A stretch of DNA of 64,000 bases from Pseudomonas sp. ML96 (GCF_000761545.1 NZ_JPMY01000041.1:62001-126000); one strand, 5' to 3'. Positions 54,984 to 62,850 are shown, counted from the first letter of the stretch. Made by a program: numbers and translations. The notes: generated by a model from the sequence alone, not told the origin.

Positions 54984-56013
54984 TTTTGCTGGGGTTTTTC
55001 TTTTGCTTCCTAGCTGGTGTCGAAGAAGTGTCGAAGCCATCCAGCGGATTCAGGCGTAGAGCATCCCGCAAGTGAGCGGGGGAGAGGTGCGCATAGCGCA
55101 TGGTCATCGTCAGCGACGCATGGCCAAGAATCTCTTTCAGGGTAAGGATATTCCCGCCGTTCATCATGAAATGTGAGGCGAACGTGTGGCGTAGCACGTG
55201 CGAGCACTGGCCGCGAGGCAGCACGATGCCTGAATGCTCAACAGCTATGCGGAAAGCCCGGCTGCAGCTGGTGAAGCGCTGGTGTTCCCCCAGGTGCTCG
55301 AGTAGCCGTTTCTCTAGCTTCTTACTCACCGGAATGACGCGAAGCCGCTTCGACTTGGTATTGGTGAAGATCACAGTCTGATTCCTCACACGCTCCAGGG
55401 TCAGACCCTCAGCCTCAGACCAGCGAGCACCGGTCGCCAGACAGACCTCCGCCACCAGACGGACGCAGCGCGAGCGGCTGGCATCAAGCGCTTCGATCAA
55501 TTGCGGGATCTGTTTCATCGACAGATACGATAGTTGTCGCTCCTGAAACTTGAGCGGCTTCACCTTGGCCAATGGGTTGGAATAGTCGATATCGCCCAGG
55601 CGATGCAGCTCATTGAAGACGGCCTTTAGGTAGGTGAAGCGGTTGTTGATCGACTTTGGCACAGCGCCCGACTCCAGCTCCTTGCGGCGCAGCTCAACTA
55701 GATGAGCCCCGGTCAGCTTGGTTGCCTCCGGATCACCCAGCCGCTGGCACATCAGTAGCAGGGTGTTTTTACGGCGCTCGCCACTACTAATGGAGTGGCC
55801 GTGCAGGGCGTACCAGCGGTCAACCAGCTCAGAGAGCTTGCGGCGATCCTTGGGCTTGGGGTTCCAGTCTTTCTGATTGATGACCGAGGCACGCATAGTG
55901 GCCTCGAAACGCATGGCCTCAGCCTTGGTTTTGAACGTCTTACGGAAGCGCTTGCCTTTGACCGGCTCAACATCGACTTTCCAACGACCATCTGCCTGCT
56001 GTTCGATAGCCAT
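54964..56013 (-). CDS. int: tyrosine-type phage integrase
   Basis: This is a 349-residue integrase. An N-terminal arm-binding part with KVDVEPVKGKRFRKTFKTKAEA is followed by a SAM-like core-binding domain. The catalytic residues are Arg in CLATGARWSEAEG, His-x-x-Arg in HVLRHTFASHF, His in LGHASLTMTMRYAHLS and Tyr in RYAHLS. It would integrate the phage and, with an excisionase, remove it. Its start follows the rep stop with no gap. Its 3' end overlaps the host permease gene in the opposite direction. Confidence 0.93.
   Translation of the reverse strand: MAIEQQADGRWKVDVEPVKGKRFRKTFKTKAEAMRFEATMRASVINQKDWNPKPKDRRKLSELVDRWYALHGHSISSGERRKNTLLLMCQRLGDPEATKLTGAHLVELRRKELESGAVPKSINNRFTYLKAVFNELHRLGDIDYSNPLAKVKPLKFQERQLSYLSMKQIPQLIEALDASRSRCVRLVAEVCLATGARWSEAEGLTLERVRNQTVIFTNTKSKRLRVIPVSKKLEKRLLEHLGEHQRFTSCSRAFRIAVEHSGIVLPRGQCSHVLRHTFASHFMMNGGNILTLKEILGHASLTMTMRYAHLSPAHLRDALRLNPLDGFDTSSTPARKQKKNPSKINQMVA
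55018..55035 (+). repeat. left arm-type repeat pair TGTCGAA-N4-TGTCGAA
   Basis: Two copies of TGTCGAA start exactly 11 bases apart inside the 3' end of int. The same arrangement occurs at the right end of the phage (63862-63879). One-helical-turn spacing suits binding by the integrase N-terminal domain on one face of DNA. Confidence 0.65.
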
Positions 56014-57306
56014 CTAGACGGCCATCCCGAACCGGACTTTCCGTTCTTCTAGGCGCTCGGCAATCATCTTAAGCACGTCCTGATTGGTCATGTCGCGAGC
56101 GGCATAGTGATCTTTCATCGTGGGCCAGATAGGCAGCTGGCGGATGGCCTTAAAGCCCTTCTTTGCGTCGACACCCTCACGAGCGAGCAGCGAAATTAGG
56201 CCGCCCATGACGATGTCGATAGCCTTTCCCGAGAACCCCCTAGCCGTCTTGTACTGGCGCTTGTAGAAGGTCTCATCCAGCAGCGAATCAACCTCAGATT
56301 GGACGCGCACATCATCACGGCAGAGCTGCCAAAAGGCATCCAGCACACCAGGGCGGGACATGAGCCGGAAGTTTTGCAGGCCATAGCGCCACAGGCCGTC
56401 GAGGTGCGGGACCAGTTCGGCAAAGCTGGTGGTGTTAAGGAAGTCGCCGGAGTGGACCGAACAGCTACCGTGGGCGAATTGCTGCACTACGGAGTGGTGA
56501 TAGCGAAGCTCCAGACGCCACACAGGAGCGTCGGCGTCATAGTTGGCAGGGTCCTGATCGTCGAAGCTGTCACGGCGTTTCCAGACACCTTCCCAATAGT
56601 CGAGCTTGTCTATCGAGCGGGCCTGAAGGGTTTTGTTGTACAGAGCGAGCTGGACGCCACCAGCAGAGCCGAACATGAAGGACTGGCCACGGCCATACAC
56701 GGCGGCAGTCTCTTCCCAGCCATAGGACTGGATACCGTCACGGCGGCGCTCTGCCTGCGCCTTGCAGTGCAGGTGAGCCACGAAGTCGGCGGGCGGGGTC
56801 CAGCCTTGGAAGTCGAGGGCGAGGTGCACAGCGCATTGGTTGCGCTCGACATGGTGCAAGGACGCAGCAGCGAGGAAGTCGAGCTGCTCCTGTAAACGCT
56901 CAGGCGAACGGCCGTCGATAGCATGCGGCGACACTTCAATCTTGAGGTGCGAGCCGATGGCGTCCGACTTCACGTTGTGGTTTTTGAGCAGCAGGATCAA
57001 GCCCAGGTCGGCATTCTGGAGCTTGTACTGGTAGCCCGAGTCACGACCGACGCGGGACATGTGGAAGCGGTAGCCGGCGAAATCGACCATGCCCGGCTTC
57101 TGATCGAACATCGCCAGCACCTCGGGGCGAATCATGCCCCGGTAGAGCTGGCGGACGGTATCGACGCCACAGCGGAGCAGGCGAACGCCTGACAGGTCGG
57201 TGAACTTGGCCAGCTTGGAATCAAAAAAGAGCCGGCCCGCGCTGTCTTCCAGTACCTGGCCGTCCTGCTGCATCACCAATCGAATCTGATCCTTGAGCTT
57301 CGCCAT
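56014..57306 (-). CDS. phage rolling-circle replication initiation protein
   Basis: This is a 430-residue Rep of the filamentous-phage II/X or Pf-like class. The body has beta strands HLKIEVSPHAI and NQCAVHLALDFQGW, a YNKTLQARS segment, and WRLELRYHHSVV with adjacent acidic and Tyr residues (FYKRQYKTARG) suited to nicking. It would cleave the plus-strand origin and restart phage replication. Gene order zot-rep-int is that of Pf phages. Three TATTGCTG-type repeats lie just upstream of its ribosome site. Confidence 0.85.
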   Translation of the reverse strand: MAKLKDQIRLVMQQDGQVLEDSAGRLFFDSKLAKFTDLSGVRLLRCGVDTVRQLYRGMIRPEVLAMFDQKPGMVDFAGYRFHMSRVGRDSGYQYKLQNADLGLILLLKNHNVKSDAIGSHLKIEVSPHAIDGRSPERLQEQLDFLAAASLHHVERNQCAVHLALDFQGWTPPADFVAHLHCKAQAERRRDGIQSYGWEETAAVYGRGQSFMFGSAGGVQLALYNKTLQARSIDKLDYWEGVWKRRDSFDDQDPANYDADAPVWRLELRYHHSVVQQFAHGSCSVHSGDFLNTTSFAELVPHLDGLWRYGLQNFRLMSRPGVLDAFWQLCRDDVRVQSEVDSLLDETFYKRQYKTARGFSGKAIDIVMGGLISLLAREGVDAKKGFKAIRQLPIWPTMKDHYAARDMTNQDVLKMIAERLEERKVRFGMAV

Positions 57307-57319
57307 TTTCTCGCTTTCC

Positions 57320-57347
57320 TATTGCTGAATACTGCTGTGTATTGCTG
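57320..57347. repeat. 10-bp-periodic TATTGCTG repeats upstream of rep
   Basis: TATTGCTG at 57320, TACTGCTG at 57330 and TATTGCTG at 57340 are spaced exactly 10 bases apart, immediately before the rep ribosome site. A very G+C-rich stretch with hairpin potential continues to 57450. This could be an iteron-like Rep site or a leader site for translational control. Confidence 0.5.
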
Positions 57348-57458
57348 TCGCTTAGTTTCGATTCATAGACGTGCTACAGGGTCGTCCCGGCGCTACCGCC
57401 CCGGCGCGTACCGACCGCGCACGCGCGCCCAGCCCGCGCCGTGGCCGCAGCGCGATAA

Positions 57459-58652
57459 CTACTCATAGCGGCCTCTTAGGCCCGTCAAACCGACAGCTAG
57501 CGGCTGCTGAGCAGGCTGGCGGTCCTGCTGAGGCTGTCGAGTGGGAAGGGAAGAGGAGGGCGGAGCGGAGGCGTTGAGCTGGCCTTGGCCTGTAGTGGCT
57601 CCAGGCAGACGATCCGGCTTGGTGTCATCGAAGTAACCGTTCTCGACCATGTCCATACAGGCGTCGAATGGGATATCCATGCGACTGCCTTGCTGGCTGA
57701 GGCAAGAACAGCCGTGAAGCTGGCCACGACGGTTACCCAGCTTGAGAGACTTGCGACGGGTGTTAATGATCTCTTCTGACTTTGTCGCGTAGCAGCTGGG
57801 CTTGGGAAAAGACTGAGGCGCTGTCAGCTGGTCGTAAATCGGAGCCGAAGAAGGCACACCAGCGATGCGCGGCGTGCGATCGGCAATGTACTGCTCAGTC
57901 GTGACGTGCAGCAGCTCAGGGCCTGCGATCGACGGCAAGCCGAAGCCGGACTCAACTTTCGCAACTTGCTCGACCTGTGCGGCGGGCTCAGCAGGCGCAA
58001 CTTTCTCGTCATAGCGATCCTTGAGCCGGTAGACCAGAACAGCGCCGATCAGGAGACACGCGCCGAGGACGTACATAGCCTTCGGTGCCGTGAACTTCAT
58101 GTGATGGGCCGTGCCCTCTTTCACCGACTCATAGGTGCCGAAATAGGCCTTGTCGATGGTGATGCGGATGGACTCGCCATTCTCAAAATTGAGCTTGTTG
58201 CTGTTGACGGTTAGCTCAGGCTTTTGGAATTCCCAGCGCTTAATCACCTTGCCGCCGAAACCGCGGTGATAGTGGACATGCTTGTTACACAGCTCACGCA
58301 TGTGGGCGTCGATGAGCTTCGGGCTCTGCGTGATGGCATGAAGCTCATGGCCATCCTTACGCATGATTTCTAGACGGCTGGCGTAGTCAGGAACCTTGGA
58401 ACCCTGAGAGCGAACACGGAACCATGTCTGCGCCTCATCGATCACGATGATCGAGTTAGCAGGCAGCTCAAACCACTTGGTTGGATCGTCAAAGGGGCGC
58501 CAATCCGCCTTGAGAATGGGGTGCCCAGGGTTTAGGCCTGTGATATTGCAATAGAAGACCGTACGCCCCTCCCTGGCCGCTTTCAGGTCGACTTCCTTGA
58601 TGGTGTTTAGGGTCTTGCCGTTGCCTTGGAGGCCTGTGCGAAGGACGAACAT
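57459..58652 (-). CDS. zot: Zot/pI-family phage assembly ATPase
   Basis: This is a 397-residue assembly protein. Walker A is GLQGNGKT near the N-terminus, Walker B is IIVIDEAQT. A single membrane helix (AMYVLGACLLIGAVLVYRL) near residue 200 is followed by a periplasmic domain with Cys pairs and a Pro/Gln-rich tail. It acts at the inner membrane to extrude virions. It has an AGGAGG site and starts three bases after the pVI-like gene stop. Toxin activity of cholera Zot should not be assumed. Confidence 0.92.
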   Translation of the reverse strand: MFVLRTGLQGNGKTLNTIKEVDLKAAREGRTVFYCNITGLNPGHPILKADWRPFDDPTKWFELPANSIIVIDEAQTWFRVRSQGSKVPDYASRLEIMRKDGHELHAITQSPKLIDAHMRELCNKHVHYHRGFGGKVIKRWEFQKPELTVNSNKLNFENGESIRITIDKAYFGTYESVKEGTAHHMKFTAPKAMYVLGACLLIGAVLVYRLKDRYDEKVAPAEPAAQVEQVAKVESGFGLPSIAGPELLHVTTEQYIADRTPRIAGVPSSAPIYDQLTAPQSFPKPSCYATKSEEIINTRRKSLKLGNRRGQLHGCSCLSQQGSRMDIPFDACMDMVENGYFDDTKPDRLPGATTGQGQLNASAPPSSSLPTRQPQQDRQPAQQPLAVGLTGLRGRYE

Positions 58653-58655
58653 GCA

Positions 58656-58955
58656 TCAGCCTCCTATCGAGCCAATACCGGTCTTTTTGCCGGTACTGAG
58701 ATTCACGCCCGAGAGCGCTGCTCGAGCAGCAACAGCAGAAAGGACAATGTTTACGGCAACGTCGACCTTGGCCAATCCGAGGATGGCGAGAATCTCGCCA
58801 GGAAGGCCAGTTATCTCGCCGATCAGGTAGGTTTTTACGCCAGCGAGCAGCACGGTGATGCCTATGTAGCTGACAGCACCAATGCCAAGCGACGTGAGCA
58901 CCTTGGCCACCAGTGGGCCAACAATGGCACTGAGGAACATGAAGATTGCGGGCAT
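58656..58955 (-). CDS. DUF2523 (pVI-like) minor coat protein
   Basis: This is a 99-residue membrane protein. MPAIFMFLSAIVGPLVAKVLTSLGIG and further helices GITVLLAGVKTYLIGEITG and AVNIVLSAVAARAALSGV give three hydrophobic segments. DUF2523 proteins sit between the adsorption protein and Zot in inoviruses and are the pVI equivalent capping the virion end. ATG at 58955 has GGAGG upstream; the preceding frame to 58976 overlaps the neighbouring stop. Confidence 0.82.
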   Translation of the reverse strand: MPAIFMFLSAIVGPLVAKVLTSLGIGAVSYIGITVLLAGVKTYLIGEITGLPGEILAILGLAKVDVAVNIVLSAVAARAALSGVNLSTGKKTGIGSIGG

Positions 58956-58956
58956 A

Positions 58957-60447
58957 TCAGTTTCCTCCGAAGGCACGGCCTACGTAGTGGGCGAAGAAGA
59001 GTGATGCGCTGAAGACGAACAGGTAGCCCATGTACGAGGCGTACTGGCAGATCGGCGACCAGCTGATGCTGATCGACTTGCCGATAGAGTGGAGATACAC
59101 GGTACGGTCGGCGGGGCATGAAGAGCCGAGCCAACGACCAGCAGAGGCGCCAGAAAAGAGACTGGAAACGTCGACCTCTGCCTCTTGTAGCTGGTACTCA
59201 GCCTTTCCGGCCTCGGCCAGCACGGAGCCTTTCTGAGTGTCCCAATCCATCGAGCAGCGCATGGCTTTCTGTTGGCGAAGAATCGCGCAGTCGATGGCGT
59301 CGCCCTCGCAACTCAAGCTCGCACTACAGGCATCACCGGAGACCAGGCGCTCTACTTCCTCGCCCTCTTCTTCCTCTTCTTCCTGGGATTCATCTTTCCC
59401 TGGCGTAGAAGGATCATCGCAATGGTCGCCCTTACACTCCGTTGAGCCGCCAGTTTGATTACCGTTGCCATCAGTTGTACTGGTCGAAGTATTCGTAGTG
59501 GAACTTGAAGAGCAATTGCCAGCCTTGCACTTGGTTGTATCCGTCTTGCTTTCGGTGGTAGTGGTTTTACCGCCGTCAGGGTTATTAGTTACGTCAGTCT
59601 TATCGGTCTTTGTGGTGTCCTTAGATTCAGGAACATAATCCGGATTCGTGCAGTGCAAGCCTTGTACGCCGTTAACATTCCCGACAGCGCAGTTAGAATC
59701 AGCAAATTGATTTTTATTGCTTTCACTGACGCAAGTGTGTGAGGTAACGCCGTTCGTAGTCGTGGCAGGAGTACAGTTTTGACTTGAACTAGATGACTGA
59801 GGTGGCGGCGGGACACATTCAGGGCCTTCGCAGCCATCAACATTGCCGCCATTGGAAGCCTGCTGTGGATCACCGTTATAAGTGCCGCCGCCCCAACAAC
59901 CAAACTTGCCTGTTTTGCCGTCAGTGCCGCATTCCAAGGAGCCTACTTCACTACAAACATCTAGTGCGCAGCCATCTTGACTTGTAGTGCAGTAAATAGG
60001 GTTGGCATCATATGCTTCCTTTGAAGCGAACTCCTTTGTCCAAGTGGTGTTCTGCCCCTTTTTTGCAGCGCAGTTCAATGGGTCGTTGTACTTACAAACG
60101 CCGGTTTGAGGGTCAGGCTGCTGCAATGGGTTAGGGCAACTATCGCCGCTACGAAAAGCACCAAACGTATAACCCTGGCCGGAATAACCGTTTTTATCTG
60201 CCCAGGTGCATATAAATTGATTTGGCTGATTAGCAACCGGAGCTACAGAAACAAGGCTGTTTGCGCGATTCGCTGCGGCAGCGTTGTATGCAGCAATCGC
60301 AGCAGAACATGCAGCGGCAGGACTATCACCGGTGCGTGTGTAGGCATCAAACCTAGCGGACCAACTATAAACCGCAGCAAACGATTGTGATGATGCGAAA
60401 GAAACAATGGCGAGACATATAGCTTGAACATAACGAGATAGTTTCAT
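58957..60447 (-). CDS. pIII-like adsorption protein (TspB-related)
   Basis: This is a 496-residue minor coat protein. A signal peptide (ICLAIVSFASSQSFA) is followed by an N-terminal receptor-binding part with many Cys. A Ser/Thr/Asn/Lys linker and an acidic run (EEEEEEGEE) come before the C-terminal Cys-rich domain. It ends in a membrane helix YLFVFSASLFFAHYVG. The layout is that of TspB/pIII proteins that bind pili and anchor the virion. This gene is richer in A+T than its neighbours, especially the 5' half, suggesting host-range exchange. Confidence 0.85.
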   Translation of the reverse strand: MKLSRYVQAICLAIVSFASSQSFAAVYSWSARFDAYTRTGDSPAAACSAAIAAYNAAAANRANSLVSVAPVANQPNQFICTWADKNGYSGQGYTFGAFRSGDSCPNPLQQPDPQTGVCKYNDPLNCAAKKGQNTTWTKEFASKEAYDANPIYCTTSQDGCALDVCSEVGSLECGTDGKTGKFGCWGGGTYNGDPQQASNGGNVDGCEGPECVPPPPQSSSSSQNCTPATTTNGVTSHTCVSESNKNQFADSNCAVGNVNGVQGLHCTNPDYVPESKDTTKTDKTDVTNNPDGGKTTTTESKTDTTKCKAGNCSSSSTTNTSTSTTDGNGNQTGGSTECKGDHCDDPSTPGKDESQEEEEEEGEEVERLVSGDACSASLSCEGDAIDCAILRQQKAMRCSMDWDTQKGSVLAEAGKAEYQLQEAEVDVSSLFSGASAGRWLGSSCPADRTVYLHSIGKSISISWSPICQYASYMGYLFVFSASLFFAHYVGRAFGGN

Positions 60448-60449
60448 GC

Positions 60450-60530
60450 CTATATCCGCCCAAACAGTGCAAGACCAAAACAAATAACACTGACTACAAG
60501 AACAAACTCAGCGGAATTAAGTCCGAACAT
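60450..60530 (-). CDS. 26-residue hydrophobic cap-like minor coat protein
   Basis: A complete short frame encodes 26 residues: MFGLNSAEFVLVVSVICFGL followed by ALFGRI. A GGGTGG sequence is seven bases before the ATG. Its stop is two bases from the next ATG, so coupling with the adsorption gene is likely. A single hydrophobic helix with an acidic N-terminal part and Arg near the end is what pVII/pIX cap proteins of inoviruses look like. Position between the coat gene and gene III is typical too. Translation is not proven. Confidence 0.65.
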   Translation of the reverse strand: MFGLNSAEFVLVVSVICFGLALFGRI

Positions 60531-60547
60531 ATATCCACCCCGAAAAA

Positions 60548-60571
60548 TAAACCCCGCCGGAGCGGGGTTCA
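60548..60571 (-). terminator. terminator after the major coat gene
   Basis: AACCCCGC and GCGGGGTT pair around CGGA. On the minus strand it ends in TTTATTTTT. Inoviruses often have such a partial terminator just past gene VIII, giving high coat expression and lower downstream expression. Confidence 0.82.
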
Positions 60572-60590
60572 TGGCCGGCCAGCCGTTGCG

Positions 60591-60800
60591 TTAAACGCCG
60601 CGACGGAGGTACTTCACCGCAGCGATGGCGATGATGATCAGAAGGCCGAGGGTGGCCAGTTCGACCGCATCGGTCTTTGCGGTCGCCATCTCGGTCTCTA
60701 CGGCCTCCGGAAGAGCGGCGTAGGCTTGCTGGGTCATGAGCAGGCCAGCTGCGGCAGCGGCACCGATGGAGCGTTTCAGGGTCTGGAAGCGTTGTTTCAT
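60591..60800 (-). CDS. major coat protein (pVIII-like)
   Basis: This is a 69-residue precursor. Basic MKQRFQTLKRSIGAAAAAGL and a signal-peptidase site after QQAYA leave a mature protein of about 42 residues. It starts ALPEAVETEMATAKTDAVE (acidic), followed by a helix LATLGLLIIIAIAAVKYL and a basic end RRGV. This acidic-hydrophobic-basic pattern is the classic filament subunit. A strong AGGAG site precedes it and a terminator follows it. Confidence 0.93.
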   Translation of the reverse strand: MKQRFQTLKRSIGAAAAAGLLMTQQAYAALPEAVETEMATAKTDAVELATLGLLIIIAIAAVKYLRRGV

Positions 60801-60809
60801 GAGTAACTC

Positions 60810-61001
60810 CTAGGGAAGTGCTTTCTTGAGTGCGATGACGCAGAACACCCCAACGAACATGGCCAAGGCCCAGTCGCTAAGCTGAAGTGCTTCATCGGTG
60901 GACAGGCCCTCATCGGGCACTGTTTGGAGCGTGCCAGCGCACAGCAGATAGCCCTCTGCGGACTGTTGCCATGTGCCGTCACACGCGATCAGTTTGCGCA
61001 T
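60810..61001 (-). CDS. small phage membrane protein
   Basis: This is a 63-residue protein. The N-terminal half (RKLIACDGTWQQSAEGYLLC) has two Cys; the C-terminal half is a membrane helix (WALAMFVGVFCVIALKKAL). The same place in Pf phages holds a small gene of unknown role. It overlaps the start of its upstream neighbour's stop by one base and sits nine bases before the coat gene. A minor coat or assembly role is possible. Confidence 0.72.
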   Translation of the reverse strand: MRKLIACDGTWQQSAEGYLLCAGTLQTVPDEGLSTDEALQLSDWALAMFVGVFCVIALKKALP

Positions 61002-61207
61002 CAGCGGAGCACCTGCGGGAGGCGGCCACGACTGATGCCTGTTTTGATCAGATCGGAGAGCGCCAGGGCGAGCTCAGGAGTCAGAACATCGGCCGAGCCA
61101 GAGGCGGAGCACTCCGGGCAGAAGTGCTGCTCACGGTCGGACTGGACGTGCAGAACGCCCATCTCACGAGAGCAGCCGTTACAGATGATCCGGCCATGAG
61201 TGATCAC
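61001..61207 (-). CDS. small zinc-ribbon-like phage protein
   Basis: This is a 68-residue protein with CNGC and CPEC about 20 residues apart, a likely zinc ribbon, then a helical tail (TPELALALSDLIKTG). The start is GTG at 61207 with a GGAGGG site eight bases upstream. Its TGA overlaps the next ATG. Small zinc proteins in phages often regulate expression or DNA handling; no closer assignment is possible. Confidence 0.7.
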   Translation of the reverse strand: MITHGRIICNGCSREMGVLHVQSDREQHFCPECSASGSADVLTPELALALSDLIKTGISRGRLPQVLR

Positions 61208-61222
61208 AGCGGCGCCCTCCGG

Positions 61223-61594
61223 TTAAACCTTGGGCTCAGCTTGGGCAGCGGGCTTGCTCGGCTGCTGCTGTTGCTGGCGGGGCTGTTCTACGAGGGCCTT
61301 GGTCAGTACCTGGGTGTTGGTGGTTTTGCCAAAACGGTTGGTGATCGGGCGAATCTGGCTTTCGAACTTGAGCGAGGTCGGGCCGTTGCTCAGGTCGATT
61401 GCATCGAGCACGGAGGCATCAGCCGCATACTCGGTGACCTCATAGCCTTTGCCGTTGCCGTTGGCACCTTCCGGAATGGGGGAGAGGGCCTGCACAGAGG
61501 CACGGACTTCGCCGGTTTCTTTGTTGGTGTAGAAGTCGGTTTTGATCACGAACAGCGAGGTGATCGAAGTAGCAGCGGGAATAGCAAACGACAT
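61223..61594 (-). CDS. probable ssDNA-binding protein (gpV-like)
   Basis: This is a 123-residue protein. A beta-rich N-terminal part (SITSLFVIKTDFYTNKETGEVRASVQAL) is followed by a Gln/Pro/Lys tail after about residue 105. In Pf-like phages the gene at this position encodes the helix-destabilising protein that coats progeny ssDNA, and the flexible tail fits. The start is ATG at 61594 with an AGGAAG site. Functional call rests on position and general character rather than a sharp motif. Confidence 0.65.
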   Translation of the reverse strand: MSFAIPAATSITSLFVIKTDFYTNKETGEVRASVQALSPIPEGANGNGKGYEVTEYAADASVLDAIDLSNGPTSLKFESQIRPITNRFGKTTNTQVLTKALVEQPRQQQQQPSKPAAQAEPKV

Positions 61595-61946
61595 GGCTTT
61601 CTTCCTCTTGGTTGCCCTCAATGGGCGGTTTTGCCTTTGGCCTCTCTTGGCTATCTGCCTTGGCCTTTGGCGTTGTTCTTTGGCCCCTTTGGCGACCCCT
61701 TACGGGGCGGGCTCTATTCGCTTTGCTCACCGGGCCTAAGGTCCCGGCCCTTACGGGTTTCGATCCCTGTCGCTCTTGCTCTCCGAGCGCCACCAGCAAC
61801 AGCTAAAACCGCTTCCCTCTGCCTCAAGCTCAAGGGCGGGGGTTCCCCATCCCTCACCCCTCTGCCATCTGCGGTCGCGGGCGGACCGTAGCCCTACACC
61901 TGACCCCTGCAAGGGTCCGCTACGCCGCTACGCGCCCTTGCAGGCA
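61595..61946. other. structured non-coding region, candidate phage origin/packaging signal
   Basis: No convincing gene lies here. CCTGCAAGGG and CCCTTGCAGG (61906-61944) form a 10-bp stem with a loop carrying CGCTACG repeats. ACCCCTTACGGGGC-type short stems and repeats of CTTTGGC (61630-61700) follow. Inovirus intergenic regions carry the plus and minus origins and packaging hairpin, and this is the only large non-coding stretch. A leftward ORF and a rightward ORF through it lack sites and are likely shadows. Confidence 0.5.
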
Positions 61947-62201
61947 TCAGGCTTCGGGCTCCTGTGGTCCTGCGACCGACGACGATGGCGACGGGGCGGG
62001 GGATGGGGCAGCAGCGGTGACTGAAAGTCCGTCAGGGCAACCAGCCTCCAGCCACTGAGCCAGCACCAGGCCACCGAGAGTCCAAAGGTCTGTTCCACGG
62101 TCATGAGCCTCTTGCGTCAGTGCGAGGCGCACGGAGGCGGGGGCGGTGACGTAGAAACGAACGTCTTTGTCTTCAACAGCGGCTTGGCGGGGCGGGATCA
62201 T
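61947..62201 (-). CDS. hypothetical phage protein
   Basis: This is an 84-residue protein. An N-terminal strand (KDVRFYVTAPASVRLALTQEA) and the helix DLWTLGGLVLAQWLEAG are followed by a Pro/Ser/Ala-rich tail. The strand-helix-helix start is slightly reminiscent of ribbon-helix-helix proteins, but no signature is clear. A GGAG site lies ten bases before ATG. It is in the early leftward operon before the non-coding region. Function unknown. Confidence 0.55.
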   Translation of the reverse strand: MIPPRQAAVEDKDVRFYVTAPASVRLALTQEAHDRGTDLWTLGGLVLAQWLEAGCPDGLSVTAAAPSPAPSPSSSVAGPQEPEA

Positions 62202-62208
62202 TGGTCAG

Positions 62209-62493
62209 TTACTCCAGTTGGAACGGCTCACGAACAGGAACGAAGGGCGTAGGCGGGCCGCTGTCGTACACACAGTTCCAGTACTTCGGGGGATGGCGCG
62301 CGGGCGTGTGTTTCGCGCATGTAAAAGCCGGTTTCGCTCGCCATATTCCATCGACCTTGGCTAGAGACGCGGGGCGGCATTGGTCGCAATGTGTGGACGG
62401 GGAGTGCGCGGGTTCCATCGGTACGCGACGGGACCAGCAGACAGAGCAGTCGCAGCTCACGGCGTGGGGCTGGCGCAGATACTTGCTCATCAT
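62209..62493 (-). CDS. Cys-rich hypothetical phage protein
   Basis: This is a 94-residue protein with CDCSVC near residue 14, HCDQC near residue 35, and further Cys later (FTCAKH, WNCVYD). Several Cys/His clusters suggest metal binding. Two consecutive ATG codons (62493, 62490) are possible starts. It lies between two small early genes with short gaps. I do not recognise its family. Confidence 0.58.
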   Translation of the reverse strand: MMSKYLRQPHAVSCDCSVCWSRRVPMEPAHSPSTHCDQCRPASLAKVDGIWRAKPAFTCAKHTPARHPPKYWNCVYDSGPPTPFVPVREPFQLE

Positions 62494-62508
62494 GGATGGC
62501 CACCTCGG

Positions 62509-62724
62509 TTACTCCTCTTCCAGCAGCTGGCGGGTGAAGAGAGCAACGTTGACCATCAGGCGCTTGCCGATCTTTTTGGTAGGGATGTAGCCGCGTTCAA
62601 GCCACGCTTTAGCGACTCCAGGCTCATCCCCCATGCCGATCCAATCTACGAACGTTTCCCAAGGCATTACCGGGGGCGCGCCGTACAGCATCTGAGGATT
62701 GATCCCTTCCAACATGGTCCGCAT
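62509..62724 (-). CDS. excisionase-like/MerR-fold DNA-binding protein
   Basis: This is a 71-residue protein. The C-terminal half has AKAWLERGYIPTKKIGKRLMVN, the winged-helix segment found in excisionase and phage regulator families. It is the first leftward gene after the operator region and divergent from the repressor, as expected for an excision/lytic switch gene. The start is uncertain: ATG at 62724 has GGAG close by, GTG at 62754 and ATG at 62715 are alternatives. Function is by analogy with XisF of Pf4. Confidence 0.7.
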   Translation of the reverse strand: MRTMLEGINPQMLYGAPPVMPWETFVDWIGMGDEPGVAKAWLERGYIPTKKIGKRLMVNVALFTRQLLEEE

Positions 62725-62780
62725 TACTCCACTATGTTCAGCTTTACAGGCCACCCTGTACGGACACCCTGCATTACTAG

Positions 62781-62850
62781 CTACTTAGTAAAAATTACTA
62801 ACTGGCGAGCAGTATGCCATAGTGGCTACTCAGTACAATCTACTTAGTAG
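62781..62850. promoter_or_regulatory. operator array between repressor and early operon
   Basis: Three copies of an 11-bp near-palindrome occur: CTACTTAGTAA at 62781, CTACTCAGTAC at 62826 and CTACTTAGTAG at 62840. The last is a perfect dyad around one T. A 7-3-7 inverted repeat TTAGTAAAAATTACTAA overlaps the first (62785-62801). This lies in the divergent promoter and is a typical lysogeny-switch operator pattern. Confidence 0.7.

Noticed and set aside
57459..58652. Zot as an enterotoxin
   Set aside because: Walker motifs, membrane helix and position show the phage assembly role; the cholera toxin peptide is not recognisable.
60887..61891. 334-aa plus-strand ORF across phage small genes and the non-coding region
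   Set aside because: It is antisense to three short genes with good starts and overlaps, and its sequence looks like no protein family.
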